A DNA stretch of 7,217 nucleotides, taken from assembly GCA_027620595.1 (NCBI GenBank), contig JAQCDI010000128.1, positions 1-7,217 on the forward strand, given 5' to 3'. Both the position numbers and the translations under genes were made by a program. Of this stretch, positions 1 through 6,230 are shown piece after piece. Origin of the DNA: Bacteroidota bacterium. Lineage in GTDB: Bacteria > Bacteroidota > Rhodothermia > Rhodothermales > UBA10348. The notes under the pieces are model-generated. The model did not search any database, was not told the origin of the DNA, and saw only the letters and a program-made list of their open reading frames with translations. Every line of letters begins with the position of its first letter. The first letter of the stretch is position 1.

Positions 1-953
1 ATCCGGTCCACGATCAAAAAAGGCATTGTGTCGAGGTGTTCAATCCAGTAGGGACGACGCAGGTCCCGATCCACTGTGATCCGGATGGGATCCAAAGCCT
101 CAATCAAAGCAACGATGTCCACCCGGAAGGAATCCGGAAGGATGACCGGGGCCGGTCGAACCGTTTCCACGACCTGGGTGGTGTCCTGGGCGGGCCCGTC
201 GATATCCGACTCTTCCCGCATGTCCATAAGCGAGGAGACGGCAAACCAGACAAAGGAGATGAACGCCACGGCAGCAATGGCCACCAACGCCGTTCCGCTC
301 ATGTTGGGCAGCAGTACGCGTCCTTTCTGTGGCAATCCTTGCCACACGCGGTCGTCCATCCTCTCTTCCGGCTCCGGTGTCCGGGTCAGTCGGCGCTCCT
401 CTGCGGCGGGCTGATCCACGGGCCCTTTCCCGGTATCCGGAGCCTGCTGAGAGGCCTTGTTGTCGACCGCCACTTCAGCAGCACCCGGGTCCTCGTCCGA
501 GCGTGTGCTGGAGCCTGCCGCCGCATCCGCTTCAGAAAACGCTCCTTCTGCAGGCGCTTTCCCGGGTGTCGCTGCCTCCGATTCCGCACCTTCCGGTATC
601 GCTGTTTCCGGCAGCGTTCCTTCCGAGGGGGGTTCTGTGTTCGGTACCCCGAGATACTTCCGTGCCAGCGAGCCGATATAATTGCCAGCAAACACTTCTT
701 CCAGGGCCTGCAGCATGTCTTCCCGGCGCACGGAAATCGCATCACCGTAGGCCCCGTACAAGGAGCGCAGGTACACCTTGTTGAAGGCTGGATGGTTTAC
801 CAGCCCATTCTCTTCCAGAGCTTCGATCACATCGTCAGCCAACCGTGTGGCATCGAGTACCTCCTTGAGGTCCACCCCCTTTTTACGGCGGATGGAACGG
901 AGGTCGCCGGCCAGACGGTGTCCGGAGTTCAACTGCGATTCCGATACTGCCAT
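1..953 (-). CDS. RodZ-like helix-turn-helix membrane protein (C-terminus beyond the window)
   Basis: Reading the minus strand from the ATG at 953 gives 317 codons without a stop to the window edge, so the gene is partial. Residues about 10-90 form an HTH_25/RodZ-type domain (RLAGDLRSIRRKKGVDLKEV, then ATRLADDVIEALEE and the YLRSLYGAYG segment). Residues about 105-200 are a low-complexity linker rich in Glu, Ala, Pro and Ser. Residues about 218-243 are one strongly hydrophobic membrane segment (ALVAIAAVAFISFVWFAV). After it comes a presumed periplasmic part (IRITVDRDLRRPYWIEHLD) that resembles the start of the DUF4115 domain of RodZ proteins. RodZ links MreB to the cell-wall elongation machinery; here that role is inferred from architecture only. 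The start fits because the HTH domain begins within ten residues of it; no clear Shine-Dalgarno sequence precedes it. A cytoplasmic transcription-factor-like membrane protein is the alternative. It probably lies outside the carotenoid operon, being separated from idi by 130 nt with an inverted repeat. Confidence 0.8.
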   Translation of the reverse strand, partial: MAVSESQLNSGHRLAGDLRSIRRKKGVDLKEVLDATRLADDVIEALEENGLVNHPAFNKVYLRSLYGAYGDAISVRREDMLQALEEVFAGNYIGSLARKYLGVPNTEPPSEGTLPETAIPEGAESEAATPGKAPAEGAFSEADAAAGSSTRSDEDPGAAEVAVDNKASQQAPDTGKGPVDQPAAEERRLTRTPEPEERMDDRVWQGLPQKGRVLLPNMSGTALVAIAAVAFISFVWFAVSSLMDMREESDIDGPAQDTTQVVETVRPAPVILPDSFRVDIVALIEALDPIRITVDRDLRRPYWIEHLDTMPFLIVDR

Positions 954-986
954 GCTTGCGCGCTGATTGGTATCCCTGGCGGGCTG

Positions 987-994
987 CAAAGGTA
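987..994 (-). promoter_or_regulatory. Candidate Bacteroidota-type -7 element (TACCTTTG)
   Basis: On the minus strand, TACCTTTG matches the TAnnTTTG -7 consensus described for the primary sigma factor of Bacteroidota. It ends 33 nt before the ATG of the RodZ-like gene, which would leave a short leader. No convincing TTG/TTTG -33 box lies 19-21 nt upstream, so the match may be chance. If real, it would give the RodZ-like gene its own promoter independent of the carotenoid operon. Confidence 0.3.
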
Positions 995-1038
995 CGCCCT
1001 CTGCGTCCCCGGATCCACCGCCATTGCAAGCAATATTG

Positions 1039-1083
1039 GGCCGTGGGCTGCCTTTCGCTCAGCAAAAGGACCGAATCACGGCC
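1039..1083 (-). terminator. Nested inverted repeat after idi; possible operon 3' end
   Basis: Immediately after the idi stop codon the minus strand carries GGCCGTG (1083-1077), which pairs perfectly with CACGGCC (1045-1039). Nested inside is a second hairpin, CCTTTTGC-TGA-GCGAAAGG (1069-1051), with an 8-bp stem containing one G-U wobble and a 3-nt loop. The following sequence (CAATATTG) has no U-tract, so this is not a canonical intrinsic terminator. It could be a U-less terminator, a 3'-end stabilising structure, or an RNA-processing site. Placement directly after the last gene of the operon is the main support. Confidence 0.4.
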
Positions 1084-1761
1084 TCAACCGATGGCGGAAG
1101 GCAGACCGCCGTAGTGGTCCGCCGCATAGATGAAGGTGGCTGTATCGCCCTCGGGCGTCAGCATGATCTTTGCAGAGTCGTGCTGAAAGGAATCCAGGCA
1201 CCGCAGGACCTCTCCATGCGCCAACCGGAACCAGGGTGTAAAAGCTTCCGGCGTACGGCGGAGGGCCAGCACCACGTCCTCTTTGGCCATCCAGCGGACT
1301 GCATGCACCTCTTCCGGATCCGGCTGTGGCTCGGAAAGTGCACGGGCCACGAACACATGGTCGTATTCGTGTTCCACGAGTCCCTCCCCAACGTCGGCCC
1401 GATAGCGCATCACGAAGGCCTCGCAGAGCTCCGCCTCCATCCCCAACTCTTCTTTCAAGCGACGGTGGGCCGCTTCCCGAGGCGATTCCCCTGGAAACGG
1501 ATGGGAGCAGACCGAATTGGACCAGAGACCGGGCGCGTGGTACTTGCCGAGCGCTCGCTGTTGCAGCAGCTGAAGGCCCTCGTCATTGAAGACGAAAACC
1601 GAAATGGCCCGATGCAACGTTCCGTCGATATGGACATCCAGCTTCCGGGCGGTTCCGACAGCGTTCCCCCGGGTGTCGACACACTCGACCAGCGATTGCA
1701 GCGCATTCAGCTGATTGGCGCTCGCCGGTTGACGGCGCATGGTGAGCAGGCTGAGGATCAT
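1084..1761 (-). CDS. idi: Isopentenyl-diphosphate delta-isomerase, type I (Nudix family)
   Basis: The 225-residue protein interconverts IPP and DMAPP in the cytoplasm, the C5 supply step of isoprenoid synthesis. Family features are clear: GTLHRAISVFVFN (47-59), the active-site cysteine in NSVCSHP (Cys85, with His87 as a metal ligand), a Nudix-like box GESPREAAHRRLKEELG (91-107), EHEYDHVF (130-137) with the catalytic/metal glutamates, and TPWF (175-178). His44 and His50 are the likely further metal ligands. The ATG at 1761 overlaps the crtI stop codon as ATGA, and a GAGGT lies 9 nt upstream inside crtI, so translation is probably coupled; Met8 (MRRQP) is a possible alternative start. Residues about 181-225 extend beyond the compact E. 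coli enzyme (about 182 residues) and match no motif I know. It is the last gene of the carotenoid operon, where it would raise the DMAPP available for GGPP synthesis. Confidence 0.95.
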   Translation of the reverse strand: MILSLLTMRRQPASANQLNALQSLVECVDTRGNAVGTARKLDVHIDGTLHRAISVFVFNDEGLQLLQQRALGKYHAPGLWSNSVCSHPFPGESPREAAHRRLKEELGMEAELCEAFVMRYRADVGEGLVEHEYDHVFVARALSEPQPDPEEVHAVRWMAKEDVVLALRRTPEAFTPWFRLAHGEVLRCLDSFQHDSAKIMLTPEGDTATFIYAADHYGGLPSAIG

Positions 1762-3290
1762 GCGTGTTGGACCTCGATCCGGGTATCGGATGGAATGGAC
1801 ATCCGCCCCCTCGTCACGGGGTGATCTTCCAGGATGTTCGACAGGGTAGCTTCAGCGGACAGCATGACGCCAGGCACACCTGCTCCCGGATGTGTACCGG
1901 CCCCCACGATGTAGAGCGATCCGATTTCCTCGGAGCGATTGTGTGGACGGAACCATGCCGTCTGGGTAAGACGCGGTTCGAGCGAAAACGCATTGCCATC
2001 GGTTGCGTTGAGCTCGCTGGCAAATTCCTCCGGTGTGAACAGGTGGCATACCTCCATGGACGAGCGCAGGTCTTCCATGCCCCAGGCCTCCAGGAAATCG
2101 ATGACCTTGTCGGCATAGTCCTGCTTGATGGCTGTCCAGTCCGCGTCCGCCTTCAGATTCGGAACCGGAATCAGCACATACATGGATTCGCAGCCTTCGG
2201 GTGCCATTCCCGGGTCCGTGGCCGTCGGCACGTGCAGGTACATGCTGAAATCCACGGGCAGATGCTTGTGTGCAAAGATCTCATCGATGAGCTCCTTGTA
2301 ACGCTCGGCCAGGATCAATGTGTGATGCGCCAGCTGGGGATACTTCTTTTTCGTACCGATGTACATGAGGAAGCAGCTCATTGTCTGTTTGAGGCCGTCG
2401 AGCTTCCGGTCGGTCCACTTCTTCCTATGCTCGGGATCGATGAGCCGGCGATAGGTCGCGGTCACATCCGCGTTGCTGACGACAGCGTCAAAAGGAATGT
2501 GCGTTCCATCAATCTGGATTCCCGTCGCCTTGCCGACTGTCACCGTGATGCGATCCACTTCGGCTGACGTCGTGATCTGGCCTCCAAGTTCCTCGAATAC
2601 CTTGCCCAGTGCTTCGACGATGGCATACATGCCGCCGCGGGCAAACCATACACCTTCCTCCCTTTCCAGGTAAGGAATCATGGCGTAAATGGACGGTGCG
2701 CGGAAGGGGTGCCCCCCGATGAACAAGGGGTGGAAGGAGAACATGAAGTGACTGCGGAAGTCCTCGAAATAGGACTTGGCCATGGAGGCCACCGGTTTGA
2801 GCGCGTTGAGCCGGAGCGCACGGGGTACAAAACGGGCCATCTTGCCCAGCGTATCGAAGGGCTGCTTCCCGAGACCCTCGGTAATGACCGCGTCGTAGAT
2901 GCCCTTCATGTCCTGCATGAAGTCATCGTAGCGATCCGCATCGTGCGGCGAGAATTGTGCCAGCTGGGCCTTCATCCGATCGGGATCCCCGTTGTAGTCC
3001 ATGTGGGTCCCGTCGTGGAAAAAAATGCGATAGAAGGGGTCGAGTGGCACCAGATCGACATAATCCTCCATACGCCGATCGGCGGCCCCGAAGATGGAAC
3101 GGATGATCGATGGCGCCGTGACGAGACTCGGACCCATGTCGAACGTGTACCCTGCATCCTGCAGCTGATAGGCACGCCCTCCGATCTTCTCCCGTTTCTC
3201 GAAGATCCGGACCTGGTGGCCCGCGGCCTGCAGACGAACTGCGAGGGACAATCCCCCGAAACCGGAACCGATGATTGCGATGTTGGCCAT
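1758..3290 (-). CDS. crtI: CrtI-type phytoene desaturase (FAD-dependent)
   Basis: The 510-residue protein has the length and layout of bacterial CrtI desaturases, which convert phytoene stepwise towards lycopene at the membrane using FAD. Seen in sequence: an N-terminal dinucleotide-binding motif IIGSGFGG (GxGxxG, residues 8-13), EKREKIGGRA (31-40), YTFDMGPS (48-55), a GGMYAIVEALGKVFEELGG segment, VSNADV, and the C-terminal FAD-binding signature GAGTHPGAGVPGV (463-475) followed by LSAEA. The reading frame is open upstream to 3680, but the ATG at 3290 is chosen because it puts the FAD motif at the extreme N-terminus and lies 5 nt after the stop of the preceding gene. No strong Shine-Dalgarno sequence is present, which suggests re-initiation. 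The family also includes 3,4-desaturases (CrtD) and diapophytoene desaturases; the adjacent phytoene synthase favours phytoene desaturase. The exact number of desaturation steps cannot be read from sequence. Confidence 0.93.
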   Translation of the reverse strand: MANIAIIGSGFGGLSLAVRLQAAGHQVRIFEKREKIGGRAYQLQDAGYTFDMGPSLVTAPSIIRSIFGAADRRMEDYVDLVPLDPFYRIFFHDGTHMDYNGDPDRMKAQLAQFSPHDADRYDDFMQDMKGIYDAVITEGLGKQPFDTLGKMARFVPRALRLNALKPVASMAKSYFEDFRSHFMFSFHPLFIGGHPFRAPSIYAMIPYLEREEGVWFARGGMYAIVEALGKVFEELGGQITTSAEVDRITVTVGKATGIQIDGTHIPFDAVVSNADVTATYRRLIDPEHRKKWTDRKLDGLKQTMSCFLMYIGTKKKYPQLAHHTLILAERYKELIDEIFAHKHLPVDFSMYLHVPTATDPGMAPEGCESMYVLIPVPNLKADADWTAIKQDYADKVIDFLEAWGMEDLRSSMEVCHLFTPEEFASELNATDGNAFSLEPRLTQTAWFRPHNRSEEIGSLYIVGAGTHPGAGVPGVMLSAEATLSNILEDHPVTRGRMSIPSDTRIEVQHA

Positions 3291-3295
3291 GGTAA

Positions 3296-5155
3296 TCAGA
3301 ATGCCGCCAGAATGGCAGCATGAATGAGGAGTAACATGAAGGGAACCACCCAGTTGAGGCGAGCCTTCTCTAACGCGGTGCGCACCAGGCGGACCGCACT
3401 TTCCGGCGCGCTGGCCTGGAGTGCCAGCAGCCACTTGCCCGTCAGAAAACGGGCCAGCGCGCCCAGCATGATGACCATCTTGCGAGGCGAAGAGGTGTAG
3501 GCCCGGCGCGTCAGGCTGTCGCCACCATTGCGCTGGATGGCTGTATGGATATCCCGGTACACATCGGCAGCCACGGCCACCGAAGGTCCAAAGCGCCAAT
3601 TCAGCGTCGGAATGGCCTCCCAGGCCTTCCGATAGGCCAGGTGGGCATATCCTTCCAGGTCTGCCATCATCTGCAGCCACGCTTCGGTCAGTGGTGCGCC
3701 TGCCTGCATGGCCCGGATGTCTTCAACCGTAACGTCGTATTTCTCGAGCCATGCGGTCGGCAGGTAGACGCGGCCCAACCGAAGGTCTTCTCCAATATCA
3801 CGCTGGATGTTGGTCAGTTGCATGGCCAATCCCAGGGAGACCGCACGCTCCTGCTTCCAAGGGTCTGTTTCGCCAAACAGGTGGCACATCATGATGCCGA
3901 CGGTCGAGGCGACACCATAGGAGTAGTCCACCAGGTCGTCCTGGGTCTTGATCCCGCGGAACAGGATATCGGAGGATACCGCGTCGAGCAAGCCTTCTAC
4001 TACGTTGACGCGAAGACCGCCTTTCTTCAAGTCCAGCATCAAATGGTCAAGCCAGTCGATCCCCGACGCTTGCCCGCGATAGGAAGCCACTACCATCGCC
4101 TTCCATTGGGCCAGCATCTGCTCGCGCACCGTCTCCGGGAGGTCCGTCCCGTCCGCGATATCGTCCGACATGCGGCAGAGGGCATACAGCCGGCACACCC
4201 GGACCCGATCTGAAGGAAGAAAGAAGCCGGAAGCAAATGAAAAGGAGCGCGAATGCTGCTCAAAGTAGCGACCCGTGCGGTCAGCAATAGTGGCCAATCT
4301 ACCGTCCAGCGTGGACGATCCCGGTTCGTCCGAGCCGTCCTTGGAACTTTCCGAGGCACGACGGGCAGACCACCGCCACACCAGGTACATCGAGCCGAAG
4401 ATTCCGATGGTCGTCAGGACGACCAGCAACACGTGTCCGGCCGCCACCAGCATTCCTGCCGGAAGCGCGTAAACAATGGCGTAGTACACGAGGAGCGTTC
4501 TGCTCGACACGTGATCAACCGCCTCTGCGATTTTCAGTTGGCCCAGTGCGGCCGAAAGCACGAAGCCGGTCACAAACCATCCCGCCAGGTTTATGTAGGG
4601 CATGCCGTAGAAGCTACCTGGCTGCCCCCACTGCCAGTAGGGCACGAGAAAGCTCATTGCCGGATCCAGGACAAGGTCCCAGGATGTCAACAAGGCGGCA
4701 GCAATAAGCCAGCGCACCACTTTGGGGAAGCGCTCTGACAACGTGCGCTCCACAAGGATGAACGAGGGCAGCGCCATCGTGAACCAACTGAGCGGAATGA
4801 GATAGGGCACGTGGTCAAACCACTTGGCGCCCAGCAGGTCAGTGTAGGCATAGTCACCGAACGGGAATCCCGTAGTCGTGCCTGCCAGTTCAGACGCCAG
4901 ACTCAGGATGTAGACGGCCACGAGCCCTGGAATCCACCCCCAACGACGGCCGTAGGCCAGAATGGCGAACAGCACGATGCCGGAAAGCCAGACCTGCGTC
5001 TGGGCGAAGAACCGGAACGAATGGGCGTAGAATGTGGCCGAGGAAGGAAACCTGGCCAGGTTCTCCGGATGGAGCCCGAAAAACCAGTAGCCTGACACTG
5101 CGATGGCGGAAAATGACGCCAGCACAATGAGACCGATCCGCTCAATGCGATTCAT
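3296..5155 (-). CDS. CruF–CrtB fusion: carotenoid 1,2-hydratase domain plus phytoene synthase domain
   Basis: One uninterrupted frame encodes 619 residues with two enzyme domains. Residues about 1-262 are a polytopic membrane domain of the CruF/DUF422 (COG2324) family: SELAGTTTGFPFGDYAY (88-104), SWDLVLDPAM (158-167), WQWGQPGSFYGMPYINLAGW (174-193) and roughly seven hydrophobic segments. CruF hydrates the C1,2 double bond of acyclic (psi) ends. Residues about 264-290 are a polar Ser/Asp/Glu-rich linker. Residues about 295-560 are a phytoene synthase: SRSFSFASGF, LYALCRMSDDIAD (first Asp-rich motif, 331-335), YGVASTVGIMMCHLFG, NIQRDIGEDLRLGRVYLP (second Asp-rich motif, 453-457) and RRAYTSSPRK. 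A hydrophobic tail (602-619) may be another membrane anchor. The ATG at 5155 is chosen because the membrane domain begins there and it overlaps the regulator's end by 14 nt; the longer frame to 5332 merely covers the regulator. The two activities bracket CrtI in the pathway. Domain calls are strong; exact CruF substrate (lycopene or gamma-carotene) is unknown. Confidence 0.92.
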   Translation of the reverse strand: MNRIERIGLIVLASFSAIAVSGYWFFGLHPENLARFPSSATFYAHSFRFFAQTQVWLSGIVLFAILAYGRRWGWIPGLVAVYILSLASELAGTTTGFPFGDYAYTDLLGAKWFDHVPYLIPLSWFTMALPSFILVERTLSERFPKVVRWLIAAALLTSWDLVLDPAMSFLVPYWQWGQPGSFYGMPYINLAGWFVTGFVLSAALGQLKIAEAVDHVSSRTLLVYYAIVYALPAGMLVAAGHVLLVVLTTIGIFGSMYLVWRWSARRASESSKDGSDEPGSSTLDGRLATIADRTGRYFEQHSRSFSFASGFFLPSDRVRVCRLYALCRMSDDIADGTDLPETVREQMLAQWKAMVVASYRGQASGIDWLDHLMLDLKKGGLRVNVVEGLLDAVSSDILFRGIKTQDDLVDYSYGVASTVGIMMCHLFGETDPWKQERAVSLGLAMQLTNIQRDIGEDLRLGRVYLPTAWLEKYDVTVEDIRAMQAGAPLTEAWLQMMADLEGYAHLAYRKAWEAIPTLNWRFGPSVAVAADVYRDIHTAIQRNGGDSLTRRAYTSSPRKMVIMLGALARFLTGKWLLALQASAPESAVRLVRTALEKARLNWVVPFMLLLIHAAILAAF

Positions 5156-6065
5156 GTTCGACGAGGGATTGTGGTTGGATGAATGGTTCTCCCCACAGAA
5201 TGAATTCCGAGGCGGAATCGAAGAAACGCACCCGGTCCGGATGCGAGAGGCGGCCCTTGAGCATGCGTGCTGCTGCAGCACCTGAGCCGCCCACGGCCAC
5301 CCGGAAAGGAGCTTCCGTGGATGGCCGCTCAAGGATCTGGTTGACAGCTTCGACGATGTCCTCCGGGGAACGGGACAATGTAGCCGACAGGCAGATCAAC
5401 GGCGCTGCGTGTTTTCGCTGGAACATCAGGAAGTCCTCAGAAGGGACGTCCCTGCCCAGGTAGCACACCGTTTGACCTGCCTCCGTGAGCAGCGTGCGGA
5501 TCATCATGGCGCCCGTGACGTGCTCCTCGCCCCGCATCGTGCCGAGGATGACTCGTGGCGTACGTGGCGACAACTGGGCGTCGAGCGACGCCTGGATGCC
5601 GTAGAGAACGTCCAGCAGACTCTCCGAGACACGGTGCTCTTCTCCGACAGAAAAGGCGCCCTGAGCCCAGGAATCGCCCACGGAGCGCAGCACATCCCCG
5701 ATAAGGCGGTCGTACAGACCGGACAGGGGGACCTCAAAGGACCTTGCAATGCGGAAAAGCGCAGTTACCTGCACGCTGGACGCATCGAGCAACCACTGCG
5801 CCACCTGGTCCCTGATGGGTGCCAAGACCCGGCCGCGGCGCAAGGCCATCACGCCGGAGACCACTGTTTCCGCCTCCTCGGCTACAAGAAGCAGGTCCCT
5901 CCCCACGCCTTGCACCTTGGCAAAACCAACGACATCGGACAAAGCGATACGACGGTGTCCACCTTCCGTGGTGGAGCACGTGAGCTCACCCGCATTGCAC
6001 CACCGCTTTACGGAGGATTCGTGCGTGTCGAGGAGAATGGCCGTCTGTCGGGAGGAAAGAAGCAT
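5142..6065 (-). CDS. CarH/LitR-type MerR regulator with adenosylcobalamin-binding light-sensor domain
   Basis: The 307-residue protein starts with a MerR-type winged helix (LSSRQTAILLDTHESSVKRW, 3-22; TTEGGHRRIALSDV, 32-45). Residues about 85-165 match the helical cap of B12-binding domains and contain Wx9EH (Trp133, Glu143, His144), the CarH/LitR signature that distinguishes light sensors from methyltransferases. Residues about 170-295 are a Rossmann-like B12-binding domain with ExHxxG in GEEHVTG (Glu180, His182 as predicted lower cobalt ligand, Gly185) and YLGRDVPSEDF. In studied CarH proteins, the AdoCbl-bound tetramer represses carotenoid genes in the dark and light breaks it apart; that mechanism is inferred here from intact motifs. 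It is the first gene of the operon, suggesting autoregulation, and its last codons overlap the CruF–CrtB start by 14 nt. The ATG at 6065 is the only ATG start after an in-frame stop at 6084-6086. Confidence 0.9.
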   Translation of the reverse strand: MLLSSRQTAILLDTHESSVKRWCNAGELTCSTTEGGHRRIALSDVVGFAKVQGVGRDLLLVAEEAETVVSGVMALRRGRVLAPIRDQVAQWLLDASSVQVTALFRIARSFEVPLSGLYDRLIGDVLRSVGDSWAQGAFSVGEEHRVSESLLDVLYGIQASLDAQLSPRTPRVILGTMRGEEHVTGAMMIRTLLTEAGQTVCYLGRDVPSEDFLMFQRKHAAPLICLSATLSRSPEDIVEAVNQILERPSTEAPFRVAVGGSGAAAARMLKGRLSHPDRVRFFDSASEFILWGEPFIQPQSLVEHESH

Positions 6066-6230
6066 GGATTCCAGCGTTTCTGGTTATCCATATGATGAGC
6101 AAACGGTCGCGTCGTTACGAATATTCGTTCATTTATTTTCCCTGAACGTTTTTTGACTCCATTGGCGCCGGTGCCCCTCTACAGGCGGACTCATTACATT
6201 GCGCAACCCTTCCACCAGCCAGGCGACACC
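6066..6230. promoter_or_regulatory. Divergent intergenic region, presumed promoter/operator of the carotenoid operon
   Basis: These 165 nt separate the regulator gene (minus) from the DUF1028 gene (plus) and must carry the promoters of both. An AT-rich core (about 6115-6155) stands out in this GC-rich sequence. On the plus strand TTGACT (6153-6158) is a good -35 match, but only a weak -10 (TCTACA, 6178-6183, 19-nt spacing) follows. No convincing -35/-10 pair or TAnnTTTG box was found on the minus strand. No coding sequence is apparent. Confidence 0.5.
6117..6128. promoter_or_regulatory. Perfect 12-bp palindrome, candidate operator
   Basis: ACGAATATTCGT is a perfect 12-bp palindrome starting 51 nt before the regulator's ATG. 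TCGTT occurs at 6112-6116 and again at 6125-6129, and CGTTC (6126-6130) is mirrored by GAACG (6144-6148). The position in the only plausible promoter region of the operon makes it a candidate binding site for the operon's own MerR-type regulator. I have no characterised operator to align it with, and CarH sites in other bacteria are not necessarily of this form. Confidence 0.35.

Noticed and set aside
36..1133. Long open frame (365 codons) on the plus strand
   Set aside because: It is rich in Arg, Cys and His, matches no family, and lies antisense to the RodZ-like gene, the intergenic gap and the end of idi. The minus-strand reading gives clear domains.
967..1824. Open frame (285 codons) on the plus strand antisense to idi
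   Set aside because: idi on the other strand has all catalytic motifs; this frame is a by-product of GC-rich codon use.
1764..3323. Two long plus-strand frames antisense to crtI
   Set aside because: The composition is not protein-like, and crtI on the minus strand has unmistakable FAD-binding signatures along its whole length.
3291..3680. N-terminal extension of crtI up to 3680
   Set aside because: It would overlap the coding sequence of the phytoene synthase domain and place about 130 unrelated residues before the FAD motif.
4361..5155. N-terminal domain of the fusion as a CrtYcd-type lycopene cyclase, as in fungal bifunctional proteins
   Set aside because: The motifs present (GFPFGDYAY, SWDLVLDPAM, PGSFYGMPYINLAGW) are those of the CruF/DUF422 family rather than of the heterodimeric-type cyclases.
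5156..5332. N-terminal extension of the CruF–CrtB protein up to 5332
   Set aside because: It would overlap the B12-binding domain of the regulator, and the extra residues have no resemblance to the CruF family.
6091..6096. TATGAT on the plus strand as a -10 box
   Set aside because: No -35 element lies at the right distance, and it sits too far from the DUF1028 start and too near the regulator's start to be convincing.
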